Below, piece after piece: positions 37,176 through 51,600 of a stretch of 64,000 nt of DNA. The position numbers and the translations under genes are program-made. Under the pieces are notes generated by a model. That model had not been told where the DNA came from. It saw nothing but the letters and a program-made list of their open reading frames with translations, and searched no databases. Origin of the DNA: Puffinus mauretanicus (lineage: Eukaryota > Chordata > Aves > Procellariiformes > Procellariidae); the NCBI GenBank assembly GCA_023333565.1, contig JAJKFH010003493.1, forward strand, positions 1,736,001-1,800,000. The letters are read 5' to 3'. Position 1 is the first letter of the stretch. Each line of letters starts with the position of its first letter.

Positions 37176-38651
37176 GCCCCCCTTTGCTTTGATGGTGTAC
37201 AACTCTCCTTGGGGTAAAAAAAGCCATTTTCCATCCTGTTGTGTGGCAGCAGCTGAACTGAAGGAAAGAGTGAGATTCAGCAGGCAGAGGCAGCACCACG
37301 GGTTTCAGCGGACTTGCATCCCCTCTGCCCCACCCTGTCGGGTTTCACACATTCACCTCAGGCACTGACCACCCCGGCACATCCATTTAAAAGCACTTTC
37401 TTCTCTTCTGGGAGCTCATGGCAATTGTCATCTCAGCGATCCATCAGGAACAACATCAGGCAATGCGGTCTCCCAATTATATTATCACGGCGCCCGCGCA
37501 GCTGTAAGACATGCCCATGCTGTGGGGACGCCCAGAGGCAGAAAATGAGGTTTCTGCTGTTGTCAGGTCTCTGCTCTTAGATACTGCTAATAGAGAAAGG
37601 CACTCCAAATACCTAGGACCAACTGGACACGCTGTCTTTTCTCCAGTCCAACAACTCGGTGTGAGACAGGAACACAATTTAGTAGTAACTGAAGCAGATT
37701 ATGCCATGTCCTGCAGAGATGGCTTTGGGTCCCTTAATGCCACATTTCTGGTTTTAAAATGTTTTCTTTAGCTGCCTCAGAACTTTGTATATGTGCAAGC
37801 TATGTAAATATTTATATGAGTATTTACATATGCACATATAAGGCCAAATTATGCACAAATTATGTACAGATGTCACTTGTGTAAATTCATTTTGGACCAC
37901 CCCAATGTGAAAAATGCACACACAACCATCAGCTGTGGAGGAGCTGTGCGGAGAGCGGCTTGCTGGGGGTCTGCAGAGTGGGGATCCAGCGGAGCTGCAG
38001 GAAGAGTTAGCTCAAGTGGCAGGAAAAAGTACCTGGCAGCAGGCTGTTTCAGCGATGGAATGATCTTCCTGTGGACGTGAGGGGAGGTAGCCATCACTTG
38101 AAACAAACTGAACATGAGAAATAAAATTTAGAAAGATTCCTGAAATGGCAGGCAGAAGAACCCAATGAAAGCCAGAAAAGCCTTTGCTATTTCCAGCGAG
38201 AGGGAATCAGTTCCCAGGGCTGGAAAAACCTGGGTGCCATCCCAAGAGTACAGCCGTAGGCGGGTGCCCACGGAGACACACTGGGTCCAAGCAGAGAGTG
38301 GAAGAGAGCCACTGCCTTTCCCCCTTCTCCCCTCTATTTCTCTGACTGCTGAGGACAGTCAGCAAGTGAAGCAGGCACTGATCCCAGAGCAAGAATCTAA
38401 TCATGGTCTCTGTCCAGCCTTTTCTGCTTTTGCTATACAGACAGAGTCCTTTTTGACTATGAGTCTCAGTACAGCTCAACCACTTGTACACTTCATAATA
38501 TACTCAGTCATTCAGCAGTTACCTGACACAGCTCACTTCTAATGGAAATAATAGAACCAAAATGCATTTGTGTCGCATGATACATTTATTTCAGTGGGAC
38601 AGGTTGATGTGAAGAACAACTTTTTTTTCTTTTATTTGATGTGTTTATGTG

Positions 38652-38673
38652 TTGTTTTGTTTTGTTTTGTTTT
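38652..38673. repeat. (TTTTG)n simple repeat
   Basis: Four copies of TTTTG ending in TTTTAAC. It is the same unit as the array at 30.66 kb, but the flanks are unrelated. Confidence 0.85.
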
Positions 38674-41600
38674 AACAAGAGTTTGAAAAACTAGATTATG
38701 CTTTTGCAAGGTACTCACAGAAAAAAAAAATCAAGATTTTAGTCATATTATAAAACATACAGATTCTTTCGTGCATGTTTAAACCTGCAGCATTCAAATA
38801 ATGGAGCAACTTTATTAAAACCTACATGCCAGAAGGAATTCTCCATCTCATTTTTGGTAATAAAATGCAGATTGTTTTAAGGACCCAGAGATTTATACTT
38901 ATTTACTGATCAGCATGAAGAGTTTTAGCAGTTACTTGTTAAATTAAGCAGTCAAGTTTTAACAGTTACCTGTTTAGCCTGGTCTGTAGATTTCCAAAAA
39001 TACTGTTTTCCATTTAGTTTTCTGGTGCTTTTCTTTGAATAAAACCATGCTTAATTTTATAAAATTAGATTCATCATGAAAGACATGATATTAGGGAGGC
39101 CTGCATTTTCTGTGTGAACACTAAAGAGTACATCTGACTGGAAATTAACTGTGGAATTACACACAAAATATGACAAAAGTACAACCTGAATGCATGTCAG
39201 TTGACCAAGAAGCAATTTGCCACACAATATCCACTAACAGAAACATAGTATTTTAGGAACTGTAGAAACTCTATCAGAGAATCCACAACATAGTGGGAGA
39301 AGCTGAAAGAATCTTACAGGTTGATATCATGGTTATTTTTACAGTTCCTAGTAATTTTTTACATTCTACTGATAACTCAAATATAATAAAAATCACTATA
39401 AACCATAAAACGTAATATTAGCTGATAAAGAACAGGAAAGCCTGTGGCAGAAATGTGTCAAATACCTTACAAATAAATGTTAAAGTAAATTAGAACATAG
39501 CTCACAGGTTGTTATATTAATAAGCTGTGGATCTTTTGGCACAAGAAAGCAGTAAGAGGGGCTTTGCAGGTTAGTTTCTACTGTAAACCTATTCTGTTAT
39601 TTTAGGACACTCCATGAAAAAAAATGGTTTATTTTGGTGACTATAATACTGAATGGTCTCTGATTCTACACTTCCTGCATTCAGAGAGCAACTGCAGCCG
39701 AGCTGAATGACTGCACACAGCAAACCTAGCAGCACACCCATGGGAGACATCAAATCACAGGAAATCAGAGCATCGTCATGGAATCATCTCGAGAACAAGT
39801 ATGTTGCAGACCTATTAAAGCACAGTTATAAACAAGTTTTCTGCTGCAAAAGGATAGTTAAAACTGAAGATGTTTATCATCATATCCATGAGACTGTTTC
39901 TTGAATTACCTATGATAGTCAACGTACATGAAATAAATTAAGAGCAGGTTAATATATCCATGTTACCTAACTTGTTAAATAACAAGTACCCTAATAATGA
40001 AGCCAAATAAAGTCAACTGCTCATGGGAATATCTTATTGACTTCCTTTGATCCTGCTATCCATTTTACTAACTCTCACATATTAAGCTAAATAGATTGTA
40101 AGTCTATATATAGATCAGTTAAGGCTTATTTTCACATATTATTTAATTTTTTTCCGTAGATGAATTAGTAATCTGCTACCCTGGTAACACATAGAAAAAT
40201 GGTGACGCTTCTGTCTTTGCATTCTTAAAATAAAAAAGGTGTATTCTCATGTAAGTGGGAGATAAAAACATTATTTATGTAAATGTTTAGTCAGTGTTCA
40301 GATATGATAATACAAAAGTTTGCACCCTATACTTTACACAGTTTTAATTTCAAATATTGAATATTAAATACCTACAGTGAATGGCTATTAGTATTTGATC
40401 AAATACTGAACGCCAACAAAAGGCATTCAAACATCAATTTTTTTTTTCTAAATCTGCATTTAAAGTGAGAATAAAAAATTTTGCATAGTCCTCTTGCACT
40501 TACAGCCATGCAGCCATATTAAAAATCATCCTCCTGCCTGATTGTAGAGAATGATTTAATATGGCTAAGATCACTGTGTATTACACAGTTGGAAGATATC
40601 TCTTTGAGCTGTACCCATATTTCTCTGTGGATACCTGTTGTCTTTTATCCTGCATTTGGATTTTATATACTTCGGGGCAGGCTTTAAGTCATGGCTAACC
40701 CTCCCCCCAAGATTAGATTAATTCCGTATTTATAAGTGCATGATTATATTTAGCAATGTATTTTGATCTGCCTTTTGATCTTTGGACTCTATCCATCCCA
40801 AGCATGTGTGAGAGATTATTAGTGCTGGATATTTTCCAAAATTTCACAAAAAAATTCCGAGTTGTTCCAGAATCTCTCACCTCTTCATCCATCTTCCCCA
40901 TCTGGAATTGATGGTTTTCAACAGTTGCCCTGTGAGCTTACAGTGTGGGCAGGGAAACCCCCAGATTTACCCCAGTCCCTTACAGTCCATCCTTCATTTT
41001 AAAAATACAGAAATTTTGTAGCAGGTAGCAGGAAGGGTCTCTTGATGCAAGGAAGAGAAGATAGCACTTTACACCTCAGTAATTTCTGGGACTTTCCTAA
41101 TAAAATGAAAAATGCTGATATAAACATTATCACAGGGTAACTTTGATATGAGGGGTTTGTGGGCCAGATGAACTTCAAAGACCAATGTATTTCATTGACA
41201 GTGGCTGAGAGAAGCTAAAGTCTACCTGAGAATGGACATTGCCCAACTGACTAACAGGTCTACTTGCAAGGATGTGTCATGATTCAGCAAACAGTAAATT
41301 GGGTTTTAAAGCTGCTCGTGCAAGATGAGAAGTACACCAGTCACATGAGGCAAAGCACAAATCCACTAAAGACACGTCTTCCAAGTTCAAATGCATTCAA
41401 AGACTTTCATAGGCTAAATTTTTTTATAGGACGCTTTATGGCTGAGAGTGGCTCCAGCAGCGACTATGGGGCAGATATAAAATCCTTAAAGTCAGCACTA
41501 ACTATCACATAGCCTGGCTAATTCAAAAGAAATGCAGTCGTGTGCCCACAATTGAGTCAAATGTATCCTGCTGCATCCCAGATGCCAGAGCTGGCATTAA

Positions 41601-42186
41601 TGATCGCGGAGCCTCAGTTTCAGAAGGACGGTACTTTGTAGGGTATGGTATGAAGAGAACATGGCACAAACAAAGCACCAGGGTCCCAAAACTCACCTTT
41701 TCTGTGAAAAGATGGGGAACTACAGACAGATCCCACAATTACCAGCATGATACTTCTTGCTAACAAGTTTTTCCCGTAGTTTTAAGAAACTAATTTAGCA
41801 AGTAGCTTAATAGGGGCAGCTGGTTTGTTAGTATTTCTAGAATTTATTCATTCCTGTGGTAATTTTAAGAAAATCTGTATGGCAAGTTATTAAAAGAATA
41901 TATACCAAAGGCATTGCATAATCACAATATTGTTTAAGAGTTGTTTTGTAACACAGTATTTATTTCTGGCATCAGTATTGCACTGAAATAAAGATTGAGA
42001 ATTCCTGTCTGGTTTGGCTATTATACAGAAAAGTAATTTATGCTTTTTTATAGACAGCAACGTTCCTGACTTCAGCCAACAGACAAAGCAATTGAAGTAT
42101 ATTACTGAAGTTTTACTACAATAGTTGACTTGGCCATTATTGCAGTTCTTCCCTGCAAAAAACAGTCTTCTGGTAATTCAGAAAGG

Positions 42187-42200
42187 AAAAAAAAAAAAAA
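42187..42200. repeat. Poly(A) run, 14 bases
   Basis: An uninterrupted A run preceded by GAAAGG and followed by CCAAAC. Confidence 0.9.
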
Positions 42201-44244
42201 CCAAACAATGCAGGTCAGCTCTTCCTTTAAGCTAAAATGAAATTACAAGTTATGAAAGCAATGCTTTAAGGAATGCAAGTGACATGTGAGCCAGATTATC
42301 ATATCTTTCCATTAGGGAAGAGAGTAACATCTTTCTGGTGGTACAGAAACGATATTCTATATTGATTTGTGAATGTGCCTTATTCTCTTCTACGATTTAC
42401 TTCAGAAGGTGGGAATATTGTTACTAGGTTTATATGATCTTTCTCAGCAGACTTTTAACATAATATCAAAATACAGCATATTATATATCATATCTAACAA
42501 TGCTCAAAGCTACAGAAAACAAAAAGAAATAAGCAACCATGAATAAAAGTTACATCTCTCATTTTACATCTGGAGAACATAAGCAGGGCTGAGTACCTGA
42601 GGAGTGTATTTCATATCCAATTTATACAGCATTTCAAGGATGGTTTCTTGATCTCACATTGTATGATGCTTTTTTTCAGCATACATTCCTGCAAACCCAT
42701 TTCACTTTAAATAATCTCTAAGGATTCCCCAAAGGACTCCATGAAAGAAGATCCAAGCTCTTTGAAGTCCCTGGCTGATACAAGTCAACTGCTGCAGAAC
42801 TGGGAGAGCTTCTGCTGTTTTATATACAAAGTTAGGTTGGCCTAGTCTCCAAAAATTGTTATTTCAAGATACCTTGATAAGTCATGATAGAATCCAAGTG
42901 TAAATTTCTGTGTAACAGGAGGGAAAATTATTAAGTATAACAATTCAGAATCAAACAGGTACTTCTGTATTTGCTGTAAACTGTGCAAGCACTGCACTAT
43001 TCCAGAATGCACGTTAAATTCAAATTTTCACTACCAATGAGACTCTCCCTTTCCACTTTCTAGTGTCAAAAAAACTTAAGTCAAATTCCAGCAATGATCT
43101 CTCTTGCTTTCTCAGAGAACATAAACAGGTTTTAAATACTCATAGTAAGGACAAAAGGCTTAATGATCTCATCAAAAGTTGCATCAGATGTTTTATCACT
43201 ATTACTCCTCCTCCAGCTGGGAGAAAAAGGGAGTTACAAAAAGAGATGGCAGAACTCCACCATAAGAGCAATATTCCCTCTAATCAGGGAGGAAGCTTCC
43301 TAGCAATGAGCATTCAGGATTGTTTGAAAGCTGTAGCAAAGAGAGATATAAAGAATATTGATAAAAAGATACATTATGCATTTCAAACTCTACTTCTTAC
43401 CTACCTGTGACCAAAAAACACAAACATGGCTTCAGCTCATACAATATTCAGAAACTAAATGTGTTCCCCACATCTTTGACCATCGTTCACACATTCTGTT
43501 CCGCCCAGTAATTCCCTCTCTCTTTTTGAATAAAGCTGAAGTTCCTTCATTTCACATCTGCTTGGCACTATTTTTGCTTTCCAGACATAATCAAAGTAGA
43601 GAGATAATCTGAGGCAAGAGTTTGAATGGGTTTCCATTTTACCCTGTTAATGTATTATTGAAAAAATAGCACATCAGTTTGCAGCTCATATTTTACACAG
43701 TTTATTCGTCATAATTGCAGAAGAAAGTTGAAAATCTGTGAAGTAAATGCACATAATTGTGGTAAGCAAAGTGCAGCATCCATGTCAGTAGGAAAAGGAA
43801 TGCCAGACAAACCAGTCTTGGTTGCTGCATTCTACTGAAAGGGATAAATGAGAATTTAAATCATCAGTGATGGAGGAAGGATTTGGTACTGAGAGATCTG
43901 AGCTGCCTGACTAACAGCATATCAGATGAAATGAAGCATTTCCTTTTCAGAAGACCAATCTCTGCACCAAAGAATACTCAGGCTACATAAAGTGCACACA
44001 CATTTGAAAAGCACTGGGGGCTGGGGGCTCTGCTCAGCCCTGTGGGTACTCGGTAGTGCTCAGCAGAGCATGGAAACTTGCTTAAAAGTCCTTTTCCTTG
44101 GCAGTAGAGATTCAGCTAAATACAGGATTGCTTTAACTGCCAGTCACTACTTTGATGTTGGCTGCTACGTAAACAATGAGGTGGTTCCTTGTTCAGAGAT
44201 TTTTGTTATTTGTCGTTGTCAGATCTCCTACTTAGGATCCTGGT

Positions 44245-44320
44245 CATGGAGAGAACCCAGCTGGGAGCTGAACGTGATATAGTCCCTTTCTCAAAGAGCT
44301 CACACTCCCAGCAGATTTTG
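44245..44320 (+). repeat. Decayed copy of the same amniote LINE/SINE tail family
   Basis: A shorter piece reads CAGCTGGGAGCTGAACGTG, then TAGTCCCTTTCTCAAAGAGCTCACACTCC. It corresponds to the size-and-order blocks of the repeat at 37 kb, where a gcgctgtac block is followed by agtccctgccccaaagagctcacaat. The downstream CACACAG block is lost. Supported by motif order only. Confidence 0.4.
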
Positions 44321-47300
44321 GCATCTTTTTTTCGATATGGAAACTCCATGGAACTGTCCTGTAACAACGTGTCAACACCACCATGGCTGAGATTATAGGC
44401 AAGCTACAAGGTGAAAAAAAAAGAAATTCTCTAGGAACCATATCTTGAATTTGTAATTCACTCCTTTCTCACTTCCTAAGCTTAAAATACAGGTGTACTG
44501 ACTTCTCCAGAGCCCACCTCCTTCAGCAGCAAAGAAAGCCTTTGGGGAAGCTCAGCACATCGGGAGAAACCAAGGAACTGGCAGTTCTGCCATGTGTCCT
44601 TGTGGACTACTTGTCTGAATCTGAGTGCTGCTGCTGGGTTTTCTGCTGTGACTACACACTTTCTTTGCAGATGATGGAAAAGGAGACTAAAATTGCAGAT
44701 GAAGAGAAATTCCCTAGGGGTCCAAGTTTGTTCAGATCTGTCTAATGCATTTTTCACTTTAGCAGTTTTATATGTAAATAAAACCAGGGTGCTCTTTAAA
44801 CACAAATTACTTTGGATTCCTTAAAACCAATGTGCCAAACCAATATGAAAATTGGAAATAGAAACTGAATATCCCTGCTAAGTAGGATCCAAGGGGGGAT
44901 CCGGCAACAAAGAAACATAGACTTACTTTTTATTCCAACACTGCAAAGGGCACTTTTCAATCCACTGACAGCCGGACCCAGCAGGACTTAGGGCCAGTTA
45001 CAAAAACAGTACAGTATTGTCTAGAAGCTCACTTTTGTATTCTTCCAGTACTGGAGACAGCATGGGCAAGCCTGTCTACATAAATTAGAGCAGGCTGCCC
45101 TGTTCAGGCACTGCCTCACAGCACCAGAACAGCAGCTGGAAACTGATGTGGAGGAAGATTGTAGCAGCACAGGGAGCAAACGAAACTGGCTGTACCATTT
45201 GCTTTTATGAAGACTGGGCACTGCAGTTTTATCTGTTTGTAAACAGGAAACAAAACAATAATAGAAATAAGATACCTGAGGTAAACAACTTCTGGAGACT
45301 CATGTTAAAAAGACTGGACTGTGTGATGGGGAACTTCTATGTTCCAATGGTGCACTGCAAGGGGTCAGATTGTCAAAGCCACAGAAATCAGAAACAGCAC
45401 AGAAGGATAAAAACAATACAGGAACTAGGAAAGGGAGTAGTCTTCAACTGGAAGAGGCTGGTCAGGATGCAGCAGGGGTGAAAGAGCAGCAAGCCGCTCT
45501 CTCTCCCAGCCAGAGATGGCAATAACTCGGCTGAGAGGATATTACTGAGGCATACAATGAAAGACTGGGATTAAAGTGAAAGGATCTGTGGAGATGCTCC
45601 TTCAGGCCCAACCCACAAAAGGTGTGCAGATACTTTTGTTCCTCTTTAGCATCTACGTCCTCCCATCTCTGCACACCAGGTACCTCTGAGTGAATAACAA
45701 TTGCTTACTTCTGAAGAAGTCATTTTTGAGTCTCTTTAATCAGCCGCTGTCAGATGCTCCCAGACCAAAGAGTTTGCAGGTGGCAAGCACAGCTGGGCCT
45801 GTCATGTTACTGTGATCAGTTTTGCATCTCCCTCTGGATGGAGCCACTTGATCTCCCCACTGTTGGATGATTTGAGCAGCAGCTCCCTAACCACAGTTGA
45901 CATGGGTCAAAGGCATCCATTTTGTGTTTGAACCACAGCTCACCCCATCACGGTGATAAATGAAGATGTTCCCTGTGCCAAGAGCAAGACTTCTGACACA
46001 GTAGCATTTCTATTTCCCCTCTACCACTGGAGTCATCCCCCTTGAGCAGCAGTCACCCTTCCAACACCAGTGTCTCTGGTTGGACAGCCAGAGCACATCC
46101 CCAGAGCAGTGCTCACTCCACACCAGAGATACTGACCCAAGGTCTTCCATAGATGTCTAGATAACGGGGACCTTGAGAGAGTTTCATATTATATCAAATT
46201 AAATTAATATTACCTGCTGAATGCCCTTATACCCTAGCTAATGAGTGTCCTCATTGGAAGGCTTAATTCAGTTTTCACTGTACCTTTAGAGTTCAGCCTG
46301 AAAGCCTCTTTTATTAAATTCCTGCTCTGCTAGTTCAATAGCAAGCCAGAGAAACCATGGTAGTATAAAGTTTTAAGTCAAATTGCATAGAGAGGGCAAG
46401 AACTGTTCTTCTGTAAATCCACATAATAAATTCTAGTGGAAACCCAGCATATTAGTCCTTGTCAGGGTAATGGCTGCTGAAGAAATGCTGTGCTGGTCAT
46501 TTTAAATAGAAGATGAGAGATCCCAAGTAATTCCTCACCAGCCCATACTTCTCCTCTATTATATCGAGCTGCATTTATGTCCCACTGTTCCAACTCTTCC
46601 ATTTTTAAAATGGCGTTCTTCAATGAAGTAGCCTATTCTATGTAAATATCAAAACCTTTTATTACTTCATTACACACAATGTCTCTCTAAAGCAGCGGGC
46701 ATTTTATAGAAACTCACAAGAGACAAAAAACCAATTACCTACCCCACAATGCCAGCCGCAATTAGACAGCAGATTTCCAGTGAAACTCAGCTAGCTCACC
46801 AGCTCTCAGATACAAACCTATAGCTTTAAGAAACAGGTCATCTTTCCAATTCAGTAACTGTGCTAAGTTCTCACAGGATGCTGAATATTCAGGGATGCCG
46901 GAGGAAGCCATCCAGCTGAGAGCCGACCTTTCCTCCTCAGGTGAAACCCTTGATCTGTGGCGGGGTTCTCACTAAGGTAACAAAGACCAAGCACATAAAG
47001 AGAAATATATGAGCCTCTGTTTATATACTGCTTTTTTTACAGCGTGGTTCAGCTCTGTCACCATCCACAATAACTTCTCTACTGTTTAGCTCAGTAGGAT
47101 ATTTATTTTATTCTCCACTACATGAAAGACTGTTTGAATCTTGAATAGCTAATAAAACTTTTGGCCTTTATTAAGCAACACTAAGTTCTTCCCTCAGGTA
47201 TGTAAGCACAGGCAAACATTCACGTGTTTCAGGACGGCAATAAAGCTGTCAGGGTACTTACAGCTATTGGCATCCTCTCTCCATCCAGATTATAGCAATG

Positions 47301-48514
47301 TGTATGTAGGACAGAGAGCAAAACTAAACTACTTGCACCCTTATTTTTTCTACATCAACAAAATTAAGCAATGGACATTAGTTTGCCAAAATCAAACACA
47401 AAAGGGGAGTTTAGATTTTGATCTGTACTCTTAAATGTAATTTAAGGAAAGGCAGCACTCTATTTCTTGTCCTGCTCCTATTTACTATCAAAAGGTTATT
47501 TATTTGGCATCACTAGCAAAAACATACATGTTTTTTACCACTGGTCTACTAGTTTCCCCTTATAGCTCTGGCACCACATCGGAAAAAAACAGTACATTTT
47601 AAGCCACAAAGATTTTAACTCTGTCAAGAAGTTTTGATTCTGCTATCGAACATTATTGTTTCATAGGAACCAGCACATAAAGATATTTTTACCCAAAGGT
47701 GGCTGGTTTTCTTCGTAAGAAAGAAACCTTTCTTTGGGAAAGACACAGTATATTATACATAAACACAGTTATAGACTTCACTTAGGACGAAGAAGGCCCG
47801 AAAGGATACAACTCGCATCCTTGGACAAACTGCTGTTTTCATCAGAGGAGGGTGATAGCCTTGTGTGAAATGCAATAAAGAACATGACGTATTAACTGGG
47901 ACAGTAACTGAAGTCATTTTGTTTCTATCTCCTCTGCGCACTGAGCACACCGTGCCTCCCTCAAATGGCTAACTAACTTCTGCACACTGAGTCTAAATAT
48001 TGCCACCCCGTGGTCTGACAGCACTATCTGCCAGCCCTGCAAACAGGGAGACAAAACACTTCTTCTAGGCTGGGCATTATATATTCCAGTCCCCACATGC
48101 TGTTTCTATTCTACATCCAGATTTCTTTCACAGACCCCTGCCAGCAAAAGAAATGGTTCCCTGATGACCCCACTTCCCTCTTCCTAGCTTTTTTTTTTCA
48201 GGTGCTGCAGGCTGCCTCCTCCCTCCTGCAGCACAGCACGAAGACAGACACATCAAGCAGCAGAAGTCAGTAGCGAATACACGTCCCTAATAAAACTTTC
48301 ACTGCAACGTCACACAGCCCGTGCAAATTCCCTTTGGTGTGGATGGGCAGCAGGAGTGGGGCAAATCCTTTACCCAAGCCAAGCCTTCTTCCCTGCCACG
48401 TGAGCAGGATTTCCACTGGACTTTCTGTACGGAGCGGTTTCTACAACAAACACGTGAAGCTACACCTTTGATACCCTGTGATGGGGGAGGGCAGAATTAG
48501 CCATAGGCTTTACA
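44321..48514. other. Non-coding stretch, nothing recognised
   Basis: Unique sequence of average composition. Only short frames with no domain are present, and no repeat is recognised. Confidence 0.5.
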
Positions 48515-48625
48515 TATCTGTTCTGTCTTTACAGATGAGCGAGTAAAATAAGAAGTGCAGAGAGCCTGACTCTGCAAGGGCATGAAGGAAAGCTTAGTCA
48601 AAGACCTTTCTCTTCTCGCGTTTAA
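48515..48625 (+). repeat. Possible MIR-like remnant
   Basis: TTTACAGATGAGCGAGTAAAATAAG, then GTGCAGAGAGCCTGAC and TGCAAGGGCATGAAGG, follow the order of the MIR core (ttttacagatgaggaaactgag, then cagagaggttaagtgacttgcccaagg). The match is weak and could be coincidence. Confidence 0.25.
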
Positions 48626-51600
48626 AGTCGTCTGAGTCTGGCCAGCACCACAGGTCAGTGAAACCTGCTTCCTGGAGAGGAGAAATGAAAGGAAACTCAG
48701 TAAAGTCAAATTTTCTGCCCGCCCGAGTTTTACTGAGAAGTCAGAGAGTCAAAGCAGCAGGTAGAGGTCCCAGACCTGGAAGGGACCACTGGGATTGCTT
48801 GATCATAAACTACATAAATCAAGATCCTCAGTTAATGGCTGAGTGAATCAAAATATCTTTTTAAGGAAAAAACTTCCAATCTCGATGCAAATATGGGGAA
48901 TCCACCATTTCACAAACTGCTCCGATGACTGGCTGCTGCCACTTTTAGAGTGTTTTGTCTTCTTTGATCTGACTGTGTCTAGCATCACTGTCCAGCTGAT
49001 GGATTTTTCTTTATACCTCAGTCTGCTAGACTGGGGAGTATTGCCAAGCCTCCATTTTCCATATAGCTGCTTACAGACAGGTTAAGCCTTCTTGTAGCTC
49101 TCCCTTTTCTGGCGAAACTCAGGTGTCCTCCTCAGGCTGGCTCCTATTCTGTCTCCTACCTCAAAGCAATGGGAGACCCTGGCAGGAGGCCCCAGCCAAG
49201 CTGCTCCAGCAGACACCATCAGAGCACGGCAGCGGCTGCTCCAAGGAGCCAGACCTGAGTTACATCCAGACAGTGGTACTGGGCCCCTTTCAGGGGCTGC
49301 TATTATGTGCTTCAAAGAGCATGGGGTAATCTGCCCATTCTAACATTAGGTCATTTCCCAACCTCTAGTAGATTTTAGCTTAACCACTGAAGTTAATTAT
49401 CCTTCTGCATTGCTTGACAGCGCTTCCAAAGTTATAGTTGTTATTACTGAAATCTCTAGATAGTATCGATCTTTATACAGATGTCTGATGTCTTCTCTTA
49501 ACTTTGCTTATTCTTGGCAGTAACAGTATCCCGTGACAGACTGATGTGGCTGTTGTAAAATAATTTTCTTTAGCCCAGTGATGATATTGCCATATATCTG
49601 TATCTCCTAATGGACCATTATTTTTGTAGAGGGACTGGGCTGCACTAACAAAACAATAGTTGTGTTATCCAGAATTGACACGTTAAAGGCTGCTGAGGAA
49701 GACCAGAGAAGAGCAGCAGAGGCCCCTGAGAGTACAAGATGACAGATGCCGAAACCAGAGGAGACACCAAGGGTGTGAACACAAATCACAAATGATCAGC
49801 TGCTGGTCACTGAGCAAATGCACTTTTGAGAGCAGGGTAGAACAATTTTTAGGACATAACTTGAAAATGTACTAACTTGTGTAACAACCTGTTGCAGTTG
49901 CCCAAGATTGTAGCCCAGGCAGAACTGTCTTCAGATTATCTATGACTGCAATGAAGGCAACTGGCTGTGCCAGTCTGTATCCTTCGGAATAGAGCTATCT
50001 GGTATGCTGTATTGGTGTGTATGGATTACTTCCAAATTATTAAAAGAAAATCATCCCTATCACTTTTGTTTGGTATAGTATTTTACTGCTTGTGTTTGGT
50101 CTGCTACCCACCCCTTCCCCTTGAGGCTTCATTGTTATTTGAATGGAAGAAAATACCAAAAAATTGTTTTTAAATTATTTTTTAACCTCCTCTCTCTAAA
50201 TTTCAATGGTTGTCCCTTTGGTCTCCTGATAGTGGAGAGAGAGAACAGATGTGCCCAGTCTTCCTCTTTACTGTGCCATCATAGCCATCCTTTCTTTTCT
50301 TTAGAAAGGAAGCAACTTTAGAAACCTCACAACCACACACAAAGGTGCCAGGACTATAAAGGACCATTGAGCTGAACTGAAATCAAAACAACCTTTAAAA
50401 TTCAACTTTTTTGTTCCAAGCTCTGGATCTTTTCCTGAACACAATCCACTTCTTAAGCATCCTGTGGAGGTAGAGTGGCCAGTGCCATCCAGAACAACCT
50501 AGATATGATCTGGATCTGATCCCCCCACTGATTCCTTTAAGACCGTGGGAATGCATCTTCATTGCTCACTGTCTTATACAATGAGCTTCCTAATGTTTTA
50601 CTCATTGTACCGACACCCTGAGCTCTCTGTAGAGATGTCTAGGTCCTTTCTGGGGCGACAGTTGATTTACAGTCCATTAAACTGTCTGATAAGGTGGAGT
50701 TTCGCCACCCAGTGTTTATTCCTTCACCTCACAGGAGGAGCAGCAAAGGCTGAGGCGGGAGGGAAGGCAAGAGCTGAATTCTGCCATCTTTCCAGTCCTC
50801 CAGAGAGGCAGGAAAGTCAAAGTTCAGGAAACAGAGCAATTTTGACCCAGTATTTCTTGCAGTTGCAGTGAGCAGGGTGGCTCAAGGCACCTACTCACCA
50901 TGGAAGAGAAATAGCAACCCAGGAAGGAAATGTTATTAATAACCTCATAGCAAAAAGCCGGCTTCCAGAAAGTTCACTTGTATTCTTTCCAAGATTTCTT
51001 ATGGATAAATGGCTTTTGAAAAGTCCTGAGGTGGCTGCTCATAAACAGAGCTCATGCTGAAAAGAAATATGGGCTCTTGCCAAATCTGTACTAATTAAGC
51101 CTGTTTATGTTCTGCCTGAATGGATGATAGCATGTCTTCTCGGGAATCTAGCAAACCTGGGAAGGCACTGTAGGTATCTGAATTTTGTTTCGGCCCAGCT
51201 GTGCTAGTCTTGTTGCTTGGGGAAAAAGCCTAGTAATGTTGCTATAACCTTCACCTGAAGGATGATCACTTCTGTGCCCCTGTTGAAATTTGGCAGAAGT
51301 GGAGTGCATTATTCAAGGTGGGAACACACCAGTGTGGTTTCAGTAAGGATGTTCCTTGAAAACCCAAACCAGGCCTTGGAGATTCAAAAGCATTTGATGA
51401 AATGTTTCTGTCCCTTTGGGGAATCTTCTGCTGGAGCCATCAAAACGCAGTGAGCCACCCTGCAGAAATCGACGGGAAAGCTCTTGACAGCCTTCCTTCC
51501 TGTGATTCCTAACCCAAATGTGCTCCCTCCGGAGGCTGGGACTCTGTAAACAGACATCTGATTTGCAGCTTCAAAGCACATCTCTTTATACGTCTTATTA

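Larger units (their letters stand above)
37176..44244. other. Non-coding stretch, intron or intergenic
   Basis: Mostly AT-rich unique sequence, especially from 38.5 to 43.8 kb, with the small (TTTTG)n array and the poly(A) run at 42187. A frame of 115 codons (43063-43410 plus) has no recognisable domain. No gene is called. Confidence 0.5.

Noticed and set aside
48768..48800. CTGGAAGGGACCACTGGGATTG resembling the CR1 GTTGGAAGGGACC block
   Set aside because: No other CR1 block or ATTCTATG tail is found next to it.
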